Notes: generated from the letters alone by a model not told the origin. A stretch of DNA of 6,132 bases from Methanobacteriaceae archaeon (GCA_900766745.1 CAAFWR010000088.1:1-6132); one strand, 5' to 3'. Positions 1 to 6,114 are shown, counted from the stretch's first letter. Program-made: numbers and translations.

Positions 1-1
1 A

Positions 2-457
2 AACACTAATGGAGCTACTGGTAATGTAACTATTACTGTTGGTGATAAAACTCAAACTGTACCTATCGTCGACGGTAAAGCTTCCGCTACCTTCGATAAT
101 CTCGCTCCTGGTGAACACAATGTTACTGTAACCTATCCGGGTGATGATAACTTTGATGCTGTAACTGAAAATGATACCTTCACTATTGATGCTGGAGGTA
201 AAGCAGATCCTAATTTAGCAGTCAGCGTCAAACCAAACGATACTACTGTAATTACCGTAACTGCTGACAAGAAAGTTACTGGTGACGTAACCATCACTGT
301 ATCTGGTTATGGTTCTAAAGTAGTTACTCTTGTTAACGGTACTGCTTCATGGGCAATACCTGATTTAGATGGTACTTACACTGTAACTGTAACCTACAAC
401 GGCAATGAAAACTTCACTGCAGATACAGCATCTGAAGTATTCGAAGTTGAAAAAGGA
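2..457 (+). repeat. Two Ig-like (group 3 type) protein repeats
   Basis: Unit A (nt 2 to about 190, cut by the window edge) and unit B (about 206-451) share the order 'G(N/D)VTITV', 'V..(D/N)G.A', 'L.G...VTVTY.G...NF.A'. Nucleotide identity between them is modest, so this is an old duplication. More copies probably lie to the left of the window, as these domains usually occur in strings. Confidence 0.7.
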
Positions 458-1528
458 TACATATTGTCAGCTGGCGATGTTGTGAAATACTTCCGTAACG
501 GAACCCAATATCACGCATACCTTAAAACATTGTACGGTAACCCTATTGCTGGTGCAAGCATCCTTGTAACCTTCTATAATAGTGCAGGTAGTTCTGTAAG
601 CTACACAATCGTAACTAACGCAGATGGTGTTGCAACCTTAGTACTTAACGCAAACCCTGGTCAATACACTATGGTAGCTACATACGGAGACCAATCAGTC
701 ACTAACTCAATTAGAATATTGCCAGTAACTTATTCCATAAGTGCTGAAGATATTGTTATGGGTTACAAAGACGGTACCAAATACACTGCAAAAGTAACTT
801 ATGGTAACGGTCAACCTGTTTCCAACGTAGTTGTCCTTATTGTCATCTACAAAGGATCTTCTAAATTGGTAGATTACAAAGTCACAACTGATGCAAATGG
901 TGTTGCTTCACTACCTATTGGATTAGCTGTTGGTCAATACACTATGACTGCTAAGTATCAAACCGAAGCTGTTTCAACTAGCTTAGTAGTTTTATCTGGC
1001 GGTCATAAGATCATAGCTGGAGATGTTGTAAAATACTTCAAAAACGGTACTCAATACACAGTTAAAGTAACTGACCTCAAAAACAATCCTATAGTTGGTG
1101 AAAAAGTTACTGTAACCATTACAAATTCAGCTGGTAATAAAGTCAGCTATGTTCTCACCACCAATGCTCAAGGTGTTGCAACTGCTGTAATTAACCTCTT
1201 GCCAGGTCAATACTCTATTACTGCTACACTTGGCGGAGACAGTGTCACAAACAAAATCACTGTCCTTCCAATATTAACTAGTGAAAACTTGGTTAAATCT
1301 GTCAGCCAATCAGCTAGTTTAAACGCTAAACTTGTAGATGGTCATGGTAACCCTGCTGCTGGTAAAAACATAGAGTTTACAATTAACGGTAAAACCTATA
1401 CTAAAGTTACCAACAGTCAAGGTATTGCTTCATTACCAATTGGATTAGCTGTCGGAACTTACACAATCTACATTACTGATCCTGTTTCAGGTGCAAAAAC
1501 AACTTCAAAAGTAACTGTAAGAAGATAA
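2..1528 (+). CDS. Adhesin-like surface protein with Ig-like repeats, C-terminal 508 residues (5' end outside window)
   Basis: The frame is open from nucleotide 2 to the TAA at 1526-1528, so this is the 3' part of a larger gene. The TTG at 464 lies inside continuous repeat-coding sequence and is not the start. Residues 1-63 and about 69-150 are two Ig-like repeats of the group 3 (Big_3_5) type, each with 'VTITV', a 'DG/NGxA' turn and 'VTVTY-G-(D/N)-(D/E)NF'. From residue 154 there are four Ig-like units of about 91, 91, 88 and 85 residues, each with a 'GNP/NNP' turn, 'TNADGVA' and 'GQYT' motifs; these resemble Big_1 or CarboxypepD_reg-like folds and I cannot choose between them. Composition is rich in Thr, Val, Asn and Gly and lacks Cys, as in extracellular beta-sandwich stalks. 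The protein ends '...KVTVRR' with no hydrophobic anchor. Known of the family: methanogen adhesin-like proteins are secreted and thought to attach cells to surfaces or partners. The ligand cannot be inferred. A hairpin/T-tract lies 19 nt downstream. Family call is firm; exact role is not. Confidence 0.88.
   Translation, partial: NTNGATGNVTITVGDKTQTVPIVDGKASATFDNLAPGEHNVTVTYPGDDNFDAVTENDTFTIDAGGKADPNLAVSVKPNDTTVITVTADKKVTGDVTITVSGYGSKVVTLVNGTASWAIPDLDGTYTVTVTYNGNENFTADTASEVFEVEKGYILSAGDVVKYFRNGTQYHAYLKTLYGNPIAGASILVTFYNSAGSSVSYTIVTNADGVATLVLNANPGQYTMVATYGDQSVTNSIRILPVTYSISAEDIVMGYKDGTKYTAKVTYGNGQPVSNVVVLIVIYKGSSKLVDYKVTTDANGVASLPIGLAVGQYTMTAKYQTEAVSTSLVVLSGGHKIIAGDVVKYFKNGTQYTVKVTDLKNNPIVGEKVTVTITNSAGNKVSYVLTTNAQGVATAVINLLPGQYSITATLGGDSVTNKITVLPILTSENLVKSVSQSASLNAKLVDGHGNPAAGKNIEFTINGKTYTKVTNSQGIASLPIGLAVGTYTIYITDPVSGAKTTSKVTVRR
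461..1525 (+). repeat. Four tandem Ig-like units of ~88-91 residues
   Basis: Units begin at about 461, 734, 1007 and 1271; the first two steps are 273 nt. Units 1 and 3 both carry 'AGDVVKYF(R/K)NGTQY', 'NSAG..VSY' and 'GDxSVTN'. Units 2 and 4 both carry the identical decapeptide 'ASLPIGLAVG' (a shared 14-nt string at 917-930 and 1439-1452). This alternation suggests that a two-unit block was duplicated. Unit 4 is the most diverged and lacks the 'AGDVVKYF' segment, as expected for a terminal capping unit. Confidence 0.8.
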
Positions 1529-1547
1529 AATTAAATTAAAACACGTT

Positions 1548-1587
1548 GAAGGGAAACATTTCCCTTCTTAACTTTTTTCTTTTTTTT
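1548..1587 (+). terminator. Hairpin plus T-tract terminator after the surface-protein gene
   Basis: GAAGGGAAA (1548-1556) and TTTCCCTTC (1559-1567) are perfect reverse complements, giving an 8-9 bp stem with a 2-4 nt loop. T-runs follow at 1573-1578 and 1580-1587. Archaeal RNA polymerase terminates on T-tracts alone, so the hairpin may instead protect the 3' end. The position between a stop codon and a new promoter supports a transcription boundary. Confidence 0.75.
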
Positions 1588-1601
1588 AAAAAAATTCAAA
1601 A

Positions 1602-1610
1602 TTTTTATAT
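1602..1610 (+). promoter_or_regulatory. Archaeal TATA box of the AEC permease gene
   Basis: TTTTTATAT is centred about 28 nt before the ATG at 1634. Archaeal transcription normally starts 22-27 nt downstream of the TATA centre, which places the start at or only a few bases before the ATG. An A-rich stretch (1588-1600) just upstream could serve as the TFB recognition element. No Shine-Dalgarno sequence lies between TATA box and ATG, which fits a leaderless mRNA. Confidence 0.6.
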
Positions 1611-1614
1611 TAGT

Positions 1615-1632
1615 AACTACATAATTGTAGTT
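1615..1632. promoter_or_regulatory. Palindrome at the predicted transcription start (candidate operator)
   Basis: AACTACA (1615-1621) and TGTAGTT (1626-1632) are perfect 7-bp inverted arms around a TAAT spacer. The site sits directly between the TATA box and the ATG, where a bound dimer would block polymerase loading. The symmetry is seen directly; repressor binding is inferred. No regulator gene is present in the window. Confidence 0.5.
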
Positions 1633-1633
1633 C

Positions 1634-2542
1634 ATGAATGCAATAATAACCACAATTTTATCAATTGCTATTTTAATCTTTCTAGGCTATTTTTTAAAAA
1701 GAATTGACTTATTGTCTGAAAAGGACATCACTCCTTTAAATACTTTAGTTATGAATCTTTTGATGCCTTGTATGATTTTTTCAGCATTGTATTCAGCTGA
1801 TTTAAGTCTTATTCCCCGTCTAGGTATTTTACCTTTAGTTATTATAGCTTCATCTATTATTTGCGGGGTCGTGACTTTTTTAATACTTAAGAGATTTTCT
1901 TTTGATGATAAGAGAATGTGGAGTATTATTGTTACTGTTATGATAGCTAACACTGCTTTTATGGGCTATCCTGTTAATTTAGGTATTTATGGTCATGCAG
2001 GCTTTTTAAGAGCTATTTTCTGTGATTTAGGTACTTTGATTATATTTTTAACCTTGTCTTTTGTTTTGATTCTTAGGTTCGGAGGTAAGATTTCTGTAGC
2101 TATTAAAAAGATTGTCCTGTTTCCTGCATTGTGGGCAGTTATTTTAGGTATTCTTTTAAACGCCCTTAATGTTCCTATAGGATCTGTTCTTGACAACGTT
2201 ATTTCCTATCTCGGTCAAGGTGCCATTCCTTTGATTATGATTTCATTAGGTTTATCAATTCATCTTGAAGGATTGTTTAAAAACATCTCTATGATAGGAT
2301 TCACATCAGTAATCAAACTTTTAATATTTCCGTTAATTGGAGCTATATTGGTCACCTTTGTTTTGCCAGTAACAGGTCTTGAGTATAATGTTGCAATTAT
2401 TGAAGCGGCTATGCCTTCAGGAATGCTTTCTTTACTCCTAGCTATTACTTATAAATTGGATTATTACTTAACTTCTGACTGTATTTTGGGCAATACACTA
2501 ATCTCACTTCTTACTTTGCCTATTATAATTAGTCTACTCTAG
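1634..2542 (+). CDS. AEC-family (auxin efflux carrier type) permease
   Basis: A 302-residue, very hydrophobic protein of the usual length for AEC (membrane transport protein, PF03547-type) carriers. Hydrophobic segments lie at about 3-20, 34-54, 64-84, 97-118, 126-148, 159-178, 190-208, 221-244, 252-273 and 282-302, giving the ten-helix, two-times-five layout of the family. Family-like motifs are 'NLLMPCMIFSAL' (41-52), 'NTAFMGYPV' (106-114), 'GAIPLIMISLGLSI' (196-209) and 'AAMPSGML' (258-265). The prolines at 113 and 261 fall in helices 4 and 9, where AEC/PIN structures have broken crossover helices. Bacterial and archaeal members are secondary transporters, several known for organic acids such as malate; the substrate here is unknown. 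The ATG at 1634 is the first in frame and has no Shine-Dalgarno; the TATA box is so close that the mRNA is probably leaderless. It has its own promoter and is not in an operon with either neighbour. Confidence 0.9.
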   Translation: MNAIITTILSIAILIFLGYFLKRIDLLSEKDITPLNTLVMNLLMPCMIFSALYSADLSLIPRLGILPLVIIASSIICGVVTFLILKRFSFDDKRMWSIIVTVMIANTAFMGYPVNLGIYGHAGFLRAIFCDLGTLIIFLTLSFVLILRFGGKISVAIKKIVLFPALWAVILGILLNALNVPIGSVLDNVISYLGQGAIPLIMISLGLSIHLEGLFKNISMIGFTSVIKLLIFPLIGAILVTFVLPVTGLEYNVAIIEAAMPSGMLSLLLAITYKLDYYLTSDCILGNTLISLLTLPIIISLL

Positions 2543-2621
2543 AATTCAGTTTATCTTATATATACTTTACTCAAAGCTAGTTTTAGAAATCTTTATTAAT
2601 GTGTTATCACTACATATTATA

Positions 2622-2663
2622 TATCTAAAATTAAATCTGTTTTTTATATATCAATTTTAGATA
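2622..2663. promoter_or_regulatory. 11-bp inverted repeat enclosing the hdrA TATA box
   Basis: TATCTAAAATT (2622-2632) and AATTTTAGATA (2653-2663) are perfect reverse complements separated by 20 nt that hold the TATA box. Arm centres are 31 bp apart, about three helical turns, so two bound proteins would lie on the same DNA face with the TATA box between them. A further partial copy, TTTTAGA, lies at 2581-2587. The rest of the 152-nt gap after the permease gene (from 2543) is AT-rich, with extra TATA-like stretches near 2556-2564 and 2613-2625 and no clear terminator. A regulatory role is inferred; the symmetry is exact. Confidence 0.5.
2641..2650 (+). promoter_or_regulatory. Archaeal TATA box of hdrA
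   Basis: TTTTTATATA is centred about 49 nt before the ATG at 2695. It predicts a transcript starting near 2670-2673 with a leader of roughly 22-25 nt that still contains the Shine-Dalgarno at 2681-2686. The alternative box at 2613-2625 would give a longer leader. Confidence 0.6.
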
Positions 2664-2669
2664 AAATCA

Positions 2670-2686
2670 CAACTTGTACAAGGTGA
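2670..2686 (+). promoter_or_regulatory. hdrA ribosome binding site overlapping a palindrome
   Basis: AGGTGA (2681-2686) is a strong Shine-Dalgarno 8 nt before the ATG and fixes the hdrA start. It overlaps CTTGTACAAG (2673-2682), a perfect 10-bp palindrome. With one A/G mismatch the dyad extends to 2670-2685. In RNA this could fold as a short stem with a GTAC loop that pairs part of the Shine-Dalgarno; in DNA it could be an operator at the transcription start. Both readings are inference. Confidence 0.6.
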
Positions 2687-2694
2687 ATTAAAAA

Positions 2695-4674
2695 ATGGTA
2701 GAAAATACTAACGAAGAATTAAGAATCGGTGTCTATGTTTGCCACTGTGGTGTAAACGTTGGTGGAGTCGTAGACTGCCCAGCTGTTGCTGAATACGCAA
2801 GAAGTTTACCAAATGTAGTTGTAGCTAAGGATTACAAATACATGTGTTCTGACCCTGGTCAATTATTAATCCAAGAGGATATCAAAGAACACAATTTAAA
2901 CAGAGTTGTTGTAGCAGCATGTTCTCCTCGTCTTCACGAACCTACTTTCCGTAGATGTGTAGAAGAAGCAGGTTTAAACAAGTTCTTATTTGAATTTGCT
3001 AACTTAAGAGAACAAGACTCCTGGGTACACATGGCTGAACCAGAAGCAGCTACCGAAAAAGCTAAAGATTTAACTCGTATGGCAGTAGCTAAAGCAAGAT
3101 TATTAGAACCATTAGAAGCAACTAAAGTAGGTGTAGACAACAAAGCTCTTGTTATTGGTGGAGGAGTAACCGGTATCCAATCTGCATTAGATTTAGGTGA
3201 CATGGGCTTTGAAACCTACATGGTAGAAAGAAACCCAACTATCGGTGGAAGAATGGGACAATTAGATAAAACATTCCCAACACTTGACTGTTCAATGTGT
3301 ATTCTTGCACCAAAAATGGTAGATACTGCAAAACACGAAAACATTGAATTAATAACTTACGCAGAAGTAAAACATGTTGACGGTTACATCGGAAACTTCA
3401 CTGTAGAAGTAGAGAAAAAACCAAGATACATCGACGAAGAATTATGTGTAGGATGCGGATCCTGTGTAGAAGTATGTCCAATCGAAATACCAAACTACTA
3501 CGACGAAGGTATTGGTATGGTAAAAGCTGCATACATTCCGTTCCCACAAGCTGTACCATTATGTGCAACTATTGATAAAGACTACTGTATTGAATGTATG
3601 TTATGTGACCAAATCTGTGAACGTGGTGCTGTAAACCACAAACAAGAACCAGAAACTATTGAGTTAAAAGTTGGTACTATTATTGCAGCTACAGGTTACG
3701 ACCCATATGACCCAAGTGGAATTTACCAATACGGATACGGACGTTACAGCAACGTAATTACCGGTATGGAAATTGAAAGAATGATCAACGCATCAGGACC
3801 AACTGAAGGTCACGTAATCAGACCATCTGATGGTAAAACTCCTAAACGTGTTGCATTCATCCACTGTGTAGGTTCAAGAGACGAACAAATCGGAAAACCT
3901 TACTGTTCAAGAGTATGTTGTATGTACTCTCTTAAAAACGCACAATTATGTGTTGACCACGAACCTGATACCGATGTAACCTGTTACTACATGGATATCC
4001 GTGCATTCGGTAAAGGATTCGAAGAGTTCTACAAAACCTCACAAGAAAAATACGGTATTGAATTTGTAAGAGGTAAACCAGCTCAAATCAGAGAAAACGA
4101 TGATGGAACCTTAACCATCAGAGCAGAAGATACCTTACTTGGAAAAGTAACTGAATTCGATTACGATTTAGTTGTATTAAGTGTCGGTCTTGAAAACCCT
4201 GAAGGATCAGAAGAATTAAGACAAACCTTAGGTATTTCCAAATCTGCAGACGGATTCTACATGGAAGCTCACCCAAAACTCAGACCTGTTGATACTTTAA
4301 CTGACGGTGTATATGTTGCTGGTGTAGCACAAGGACCTAAAGATATTCCGGATTCAGTAGCTCAAGGATCTGCAGCAGCATCTAGAGCAGCTATCCCAAT
4401 GTCCAAAGGAGAAGTAGAAATCGAACCTATCGTTGCTCGTACTGACGACCTCGTATGTGGTGCATGTGAAGTATGTGTAGAATTATGTCCATACGGAGCT
4501 ATTTCCATTGTAGGCGAAGAAGGTAACGACCACGCAGAAATCAACGTTGCATTATGTAAAGGATGCGGTACCTGTGTAGGTGCATGTCCATCTGGTGCAA
4601 TGGATCAACAACACTTCAAAACCGAACAAATCATGGCACAAATCAGTGCTGCACTTGAAGACATCGGTAAATAG
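2695..4674 (+). CDS. hdrA: CoB-CoM heterodisulfide reductase iron-sulfur-flavin subunit A
   Basis: HdrA is the FAD-containing core of the cytoplasmic HdrABC-MvhAGD complex, which couples reduction of the CoM-S-S-CoB heterodisulfide to ferredoxin reduction with H2 by flavin-based electron bifurcation. At 659 residues it has the normal full length. Visible order: N-terminal domain with 'CHCG' (16-19) and further cysteines at 28, 51 and 76; FAD-binding Rossmann motif 'GGGVTG' (155-160) with '[19 protein letters not shown]' (177-195); 'DCSMC' (198-202); inserted ferredoxin domain with C251, C254, C257, C261 and C298, C301, C304, C308; 'HCVGSR' (390-395) and 'YCSRVCC' (403-409); second flavin-domain motif '[18 protein letters not shown]' (538-555); C-terminal ferredoxin domain with C588, C591, C594, C598 and C621, C624, C627, C631. 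There is no in-frame TGA, so this is a cysteine-only form, unlike the selenocysteine HdrA of some methanococci. No ligand cysteine appears to be lost. hdrB, hdrC and mvh are not adjacent, as usual in Methanobacteriales. It is preceded by a strong Shine-Dalgarno and its own promoter, and followed by a terminator: a single-gene transcript. Confidence 0.97.
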   Translation: MVENTNEELRIGVYVCHCGVNVGGVVDCPAVAEYARSLPNVVVAKDYKYMCSDPGQLLIQEDIKEHNLNRVVVAACSPRLHEPTFRRCVEEAGLNKFLFEFANLREQDSWVHMAEPEAATEKAKDLTRMAVAKARLLEPLEATKVGVDNKALVIGGGVTGIQSALDLGDMGFETYMVERNPTIGGRMGQLDKTFPTLDCSMCILAPKMVDTAKHENIELITYAEVKHVDGYIGNFTVEVEKKPRYIDEELCVGCGSCVEVCPIEIPNYYDEGIGMVKAAYIPFPQAVPLCATIDKDYCIECMLCDQICERGAVNHKQEPETIELKVGTIIAATGYDPYDPSGIYQYGYGRYSNVITGMEIERMINASGPTEGHVIRPSDGKTPKRVAFIHCVGSRDEQIGKPYCSRVCCMYSLKNAQLCVDHEPDTDVTCYYMDIRAFGKGFEEFYKTSQEKYGIEFVRGKPAQIRENDDGTLTIRAEDTLLGKVTEFDYDLVVLSVGLENPEGSEELRQTLGISKSADGFYMEAHPKLRPVDTLTDGVYVAGVAQGPKDIPDSVAQGSAAASRAAIPMSKGEVEIEPIVARTDDLVCGACEVCVELCPYGAISIVGEEGNDHAEINVALCKGCGTCVGACPSGAMDQQHFKTEQIMAQISAALEDIGK

Positions 4675-4677
4675 ATT

Positions 4678-4714
4678 TGAAGATTTACTCTTCATTTCTT
4701 TTCTTTCTTTTTTT
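4678..4714 (+). terminator. Hairpin plus T-rich terminator after hdrA
   Basis: TGAAGA (4678-4683) and TCTTCA (4689-4694) form a 6-bp stem with a 5-nt loop directly after the TAG stop. A T/C-only stretch with a seven-T run at 4708-4714 follows. The arrangement is the same as after the surface-protein gene: a short purine/pyrimidine stem, then a T-tract. Confidence 0.7.
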
Positions 4715-4891
4715 AACTTATTTTATCAATTAGCTATTTCTTAAACATCTTATTTTACTAAATCATCAATTGACTAGCTATTTTTTCTTATTATGTTGTT
4801 TTCTGAATTTCCATGTATGCTTCATAGTTGATAACTTACATAATTTTTTATAGCTTAATTTAATGGTGCTAAGAATAATTGCATGACTTAA
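4715..4891. other. AT-rich spacer without a recognisable gene
   Basis: No frame carries a convincing coding sequence and no tRNA or other RNA gene is seen. Two features stand out. An imperfect direct repeat joins ATCAATT to AGCTATTT...CTTA at 4725-4743 and 4765-4790; the second copy has a GACT insertion and extra T residues. A TATA-like TTTTTTATA lies at 4844-4852 and may be the old promoter of the beta-helix gene. Frame-matched codons just before 4892 are interrupted by stops at 4856-4858 and 4889-4891, consistent with decay of a former 5' coding end. Confidence 0.5.
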
Positions 4892-5008
4892 AGTACTATT
4901 AATTTAAACCCTAAACAATCATCTCCAGCCAAGCCAATAATCTTTAATGTAAAGAGAAAAAAACCTCCACTTTTGAGTAATATCCGTAAAATTGAGAAAA
5001 TTACTTTT
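4892..5008 (+). pseudogene. Frameshifted N-terminal remnant of the beta-helix protein
   Basis: Codons from 4892 to 5008 encode 39 residues, among them 'KPIIFNV' and, at the end, 'NIRKIEKITF'. The pattern '(R/I)IFNV...NI..I.(N/K)ITF' is what normally precedes the first coil in methanogen beta-helix adhesin-like proteins. Joining it to the main frame by dropping one base (for example C5009) gives '...KIEKITF' + 'ENFNFTESGG', a smooth first coil. In its own frame the segment runs on out of register to a TAA at 5081-5083. A TAA at 4889-4891 blocks it upstream and no signal peptide is found. Either the gene is genuinely broken or there is a one-base sequence error plus further upstream decay. Confidence 0.5.
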
Positions 5009-6104
5009 CGAAAACTTCAATTTCACAGAAAGTGGAGGAGCAATGAGATGGTATGGGAGCAATGGAATATTAAAAAATTGTAACTTCATAAACAACACAG
5101 CCAAAGGTGCTGGTGGTGGTGTTCGTTGGGACGGATCTAATGGTAATCTGATTAATTGTATTTTTATTACTAATACTGCAACTATTAATGGTGGTGCTAT
5201 TGATTGGACAGGTGCTAATGGTAAGATATCAGATTCTATTTTTACTGGTAACTCTGCTAATAGTAGTGGTGGTGCTATTGGTTGGGGTGGTGCTAATGGT
5301 TATAATGGTAGTTTGATTGGTTGTACTTTCACTGGTAATGTTGCTTATCAAGGAGGTGCTGTTTACTGGAATAGTGCTAGAAGTACTATAACAAACTCAA
5401 CTTTTAATAAAAACACTGCTAAAAGTAGTGATGGTGGAGCTATTGCTTGGTATGGTCCTAATGGTATTTTATCATATTCTACTTTCAATAGTAATACTGC
5501 AGGTATGAGTGGTGGGGGCATATACTGGTCTGCTGTTAATGGTACTTTAACTAGCTCTACTTTCATAAATAACTCTGCTAAAAGTGTTGGCGCTTATGGT
5601 GGAGGAGCGGTTTATTGGGGCTTAGTCAGTAATTATGGCAAATTAACTAATTCCATTTTCATTAACAACACCGCTACTTATGGTGGAGGAGCGGTTTATT
5701 GTAGAGGCATATCCACCATTATAACTGATTCTGTTTTCACTAATAATATTGCCAGATATGGAGGAGGTATTTATGAAGATACTACCAATGGTACTATAAA
5801 CAATTCTATTTTCACCAACAACACTGCAACCACTAATGGTGGTGCTGTCTACTTGCATATTGCAGGTTCTATTACTAACTGTGGTTTTAACAATAAATGG
5901 ACCAACTCCAATAGTAAATCTAATGGAATTTGTGCATTAAGTAATTTGACTCTTAATGGTGGAAAGGGTATTGTAGACATATTCACCAATACCAATACTA
6001 TCCTCTCAGGCATTTCAATCGTAGTTTTAAACAATGAAACATATTATTATCCCCCAAATACGAATATTAATTTTCATGTAAAAATTATTGGTAATAATGA
6101 GTAA
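4992..6104 (+). CDS. Pmp-like right-handed beta-helix protein, probably a 5'-truncated adhesin-like gene
   Basis: The frame opens after a TGA at 4974-4976. TTG 4992 is the first possible start and gives 370 residues; ATG 5043 is the first ATG and has GGAGG at 5034-5038, but that string is also the codons of a 'SGGA' motif. Repeat-type sequence ('ENFNFTESGGAM') begins before 5043, so neither start is natural. Residues 6-300 are about 11-12 coils of 24-32 residues with the pattern 'NGxLxNCxFxNNTAxxxGGA(I/V)xW', combining FxxN and GGA(I/V) motifs as in Chlamydia polymorphic membrane protein repeats and many methanogen adhesin-like proteins. Residues 301-370 ('KWTNSNSKSNGI' onward, ending near 'YYYPPNTNIN') resemble the cap that normally leads into Ig-like domains, but here the frame stops. 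Absent are a signal peptide, C-terminal Ig domains and an anchor. A relative would act at the cell surface; this copy probably is not exported unless an upstream frameshift is corrected. It is best read as a decayed gene or fragment. Confidence 0.65.
   Translation: MRKLLFENFNFTESGGAMRWYGSNGILKNCNFINNTAKGAGGGVRWDGSNGNLINCIFITNTATINGGAIDWTGANGKISDSIFTGNSANSSGGAIGWGGANGYNGSLIGCTFTGNVAYQGGAVYWNSARSTITNSTFNKNTAKSSDGGAIAWYGPNGILSYSTFNSNTAGMSGGGIYWSAVNGTLTSSTFINNSAKSVGAYGGGAVYWGLVSNYGKLTNSIFINNTATYGGGAVYCRGISTIITDSVFTNNIARYGGGIYEDTTNGTINNSIFTNNTATTNGGAVYLHIAGSITNCGFNNKWTNSNSKSNGICALSNLTLNGGKGIVDIFTNTNTILSGISIVVLNNETYYYPPNTNINFHVKIIGNNE
5007..5891 (+). repeat. Beta-helix coils with GGA(I/V) and FxxN motifs
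   Basis: The coil marker 'xxCxF/xxSxF' recurs at protein positions near 11, 32, 58, 84, 113, 138, 165, 191, 223, 249, 274 and 299 (counted from TTG 4992), and 'GGA(I/V/M)' or 'GGG(I/V)' falls between each pair. Coil length varies from 21 to 32 residues, with longer loops before residues 113, 165 and 223. Such repeats are prone to recombination between coils. Confidence 0.8.
5593..5701 (+). repeat. 25-nt exact repeat within the beta-helix gene, 84-nt spacing
   Basis: The 25 bases at 5593-5617 and 5677-5701 are identical; both encode 'YGGGAVY' plus flanking bases and contain GGAGGAGCGG. Other coils use GGTGGTGCT for the same residues, so this shared codon choice points to a recent one-coil (28-codon) duplication or gene conversion. 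Confidence 0.75.
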
Positions 6105-6107
6105 GTA

Positions 6108-6114
6108 TTTTTTT
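6108..6114 (+). terminator. T-run just after the beta-helix gene
   Basis: Seven T residues begin 4 nt after the TAA at 6102-6104. A T-run alone can terminate archaeal transcription, but there is no stem here and the window ends 18 nt later, so this is weak. Confidence 0.3.

Noticed and set aside
461..1525. CRISPR-like regular repeats
   Set aside because: The periodicity is 273 nt, in frame and degenerate at codon third positions; it is a protein domain repeat, not repeat-spacer DNA.
464..1528. Separate gene starting at TTG 464
   Set aside because: The same frame is open to the left edge of the window and encodes Ig-like repeats upstream of 464, so this is an internal codon of a longer gene.
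1687..2196. Minus-strand open frames opposite the permease gene
   Set aside because: They are antisense shadows of a hydrophobic coding sequence, with no recognisable domain or ribosome binding site.
2609..2616. ACTACATA shared with the permease palindrome (1616-1623) as a common operator
   Set aside because: Only 8 bases match, without the inverted partner at hdrA; too weak in AT-rich sequence to claim co-regulation.
2934..3203. Minus-strand open frame opposite hdrA
   Set aside because: It lies wholly within a well-conserved coding sequence, has no promoter or binding site signal, and its composition mirrors the sense codons.
3289..3306. Selenocysteine at the 'DCSMC' segment of HdrA
   Set aside because: Both positions are TGT cysteine codons and there is no in-frame TGA in the gene.
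4863..4886. ATG at 4863 opening 'MVLRIIA' as a signal-peptide start
   Set aside because: It stops after seven codons and joins no downstream frame without several changes; too short to support.
5363..6034. Minus-strand open frames opposite the beta-helix gene
   Set aside because: Their repetitive Leu/Val/Ser-rich translations come from the complement of the coil repeats.
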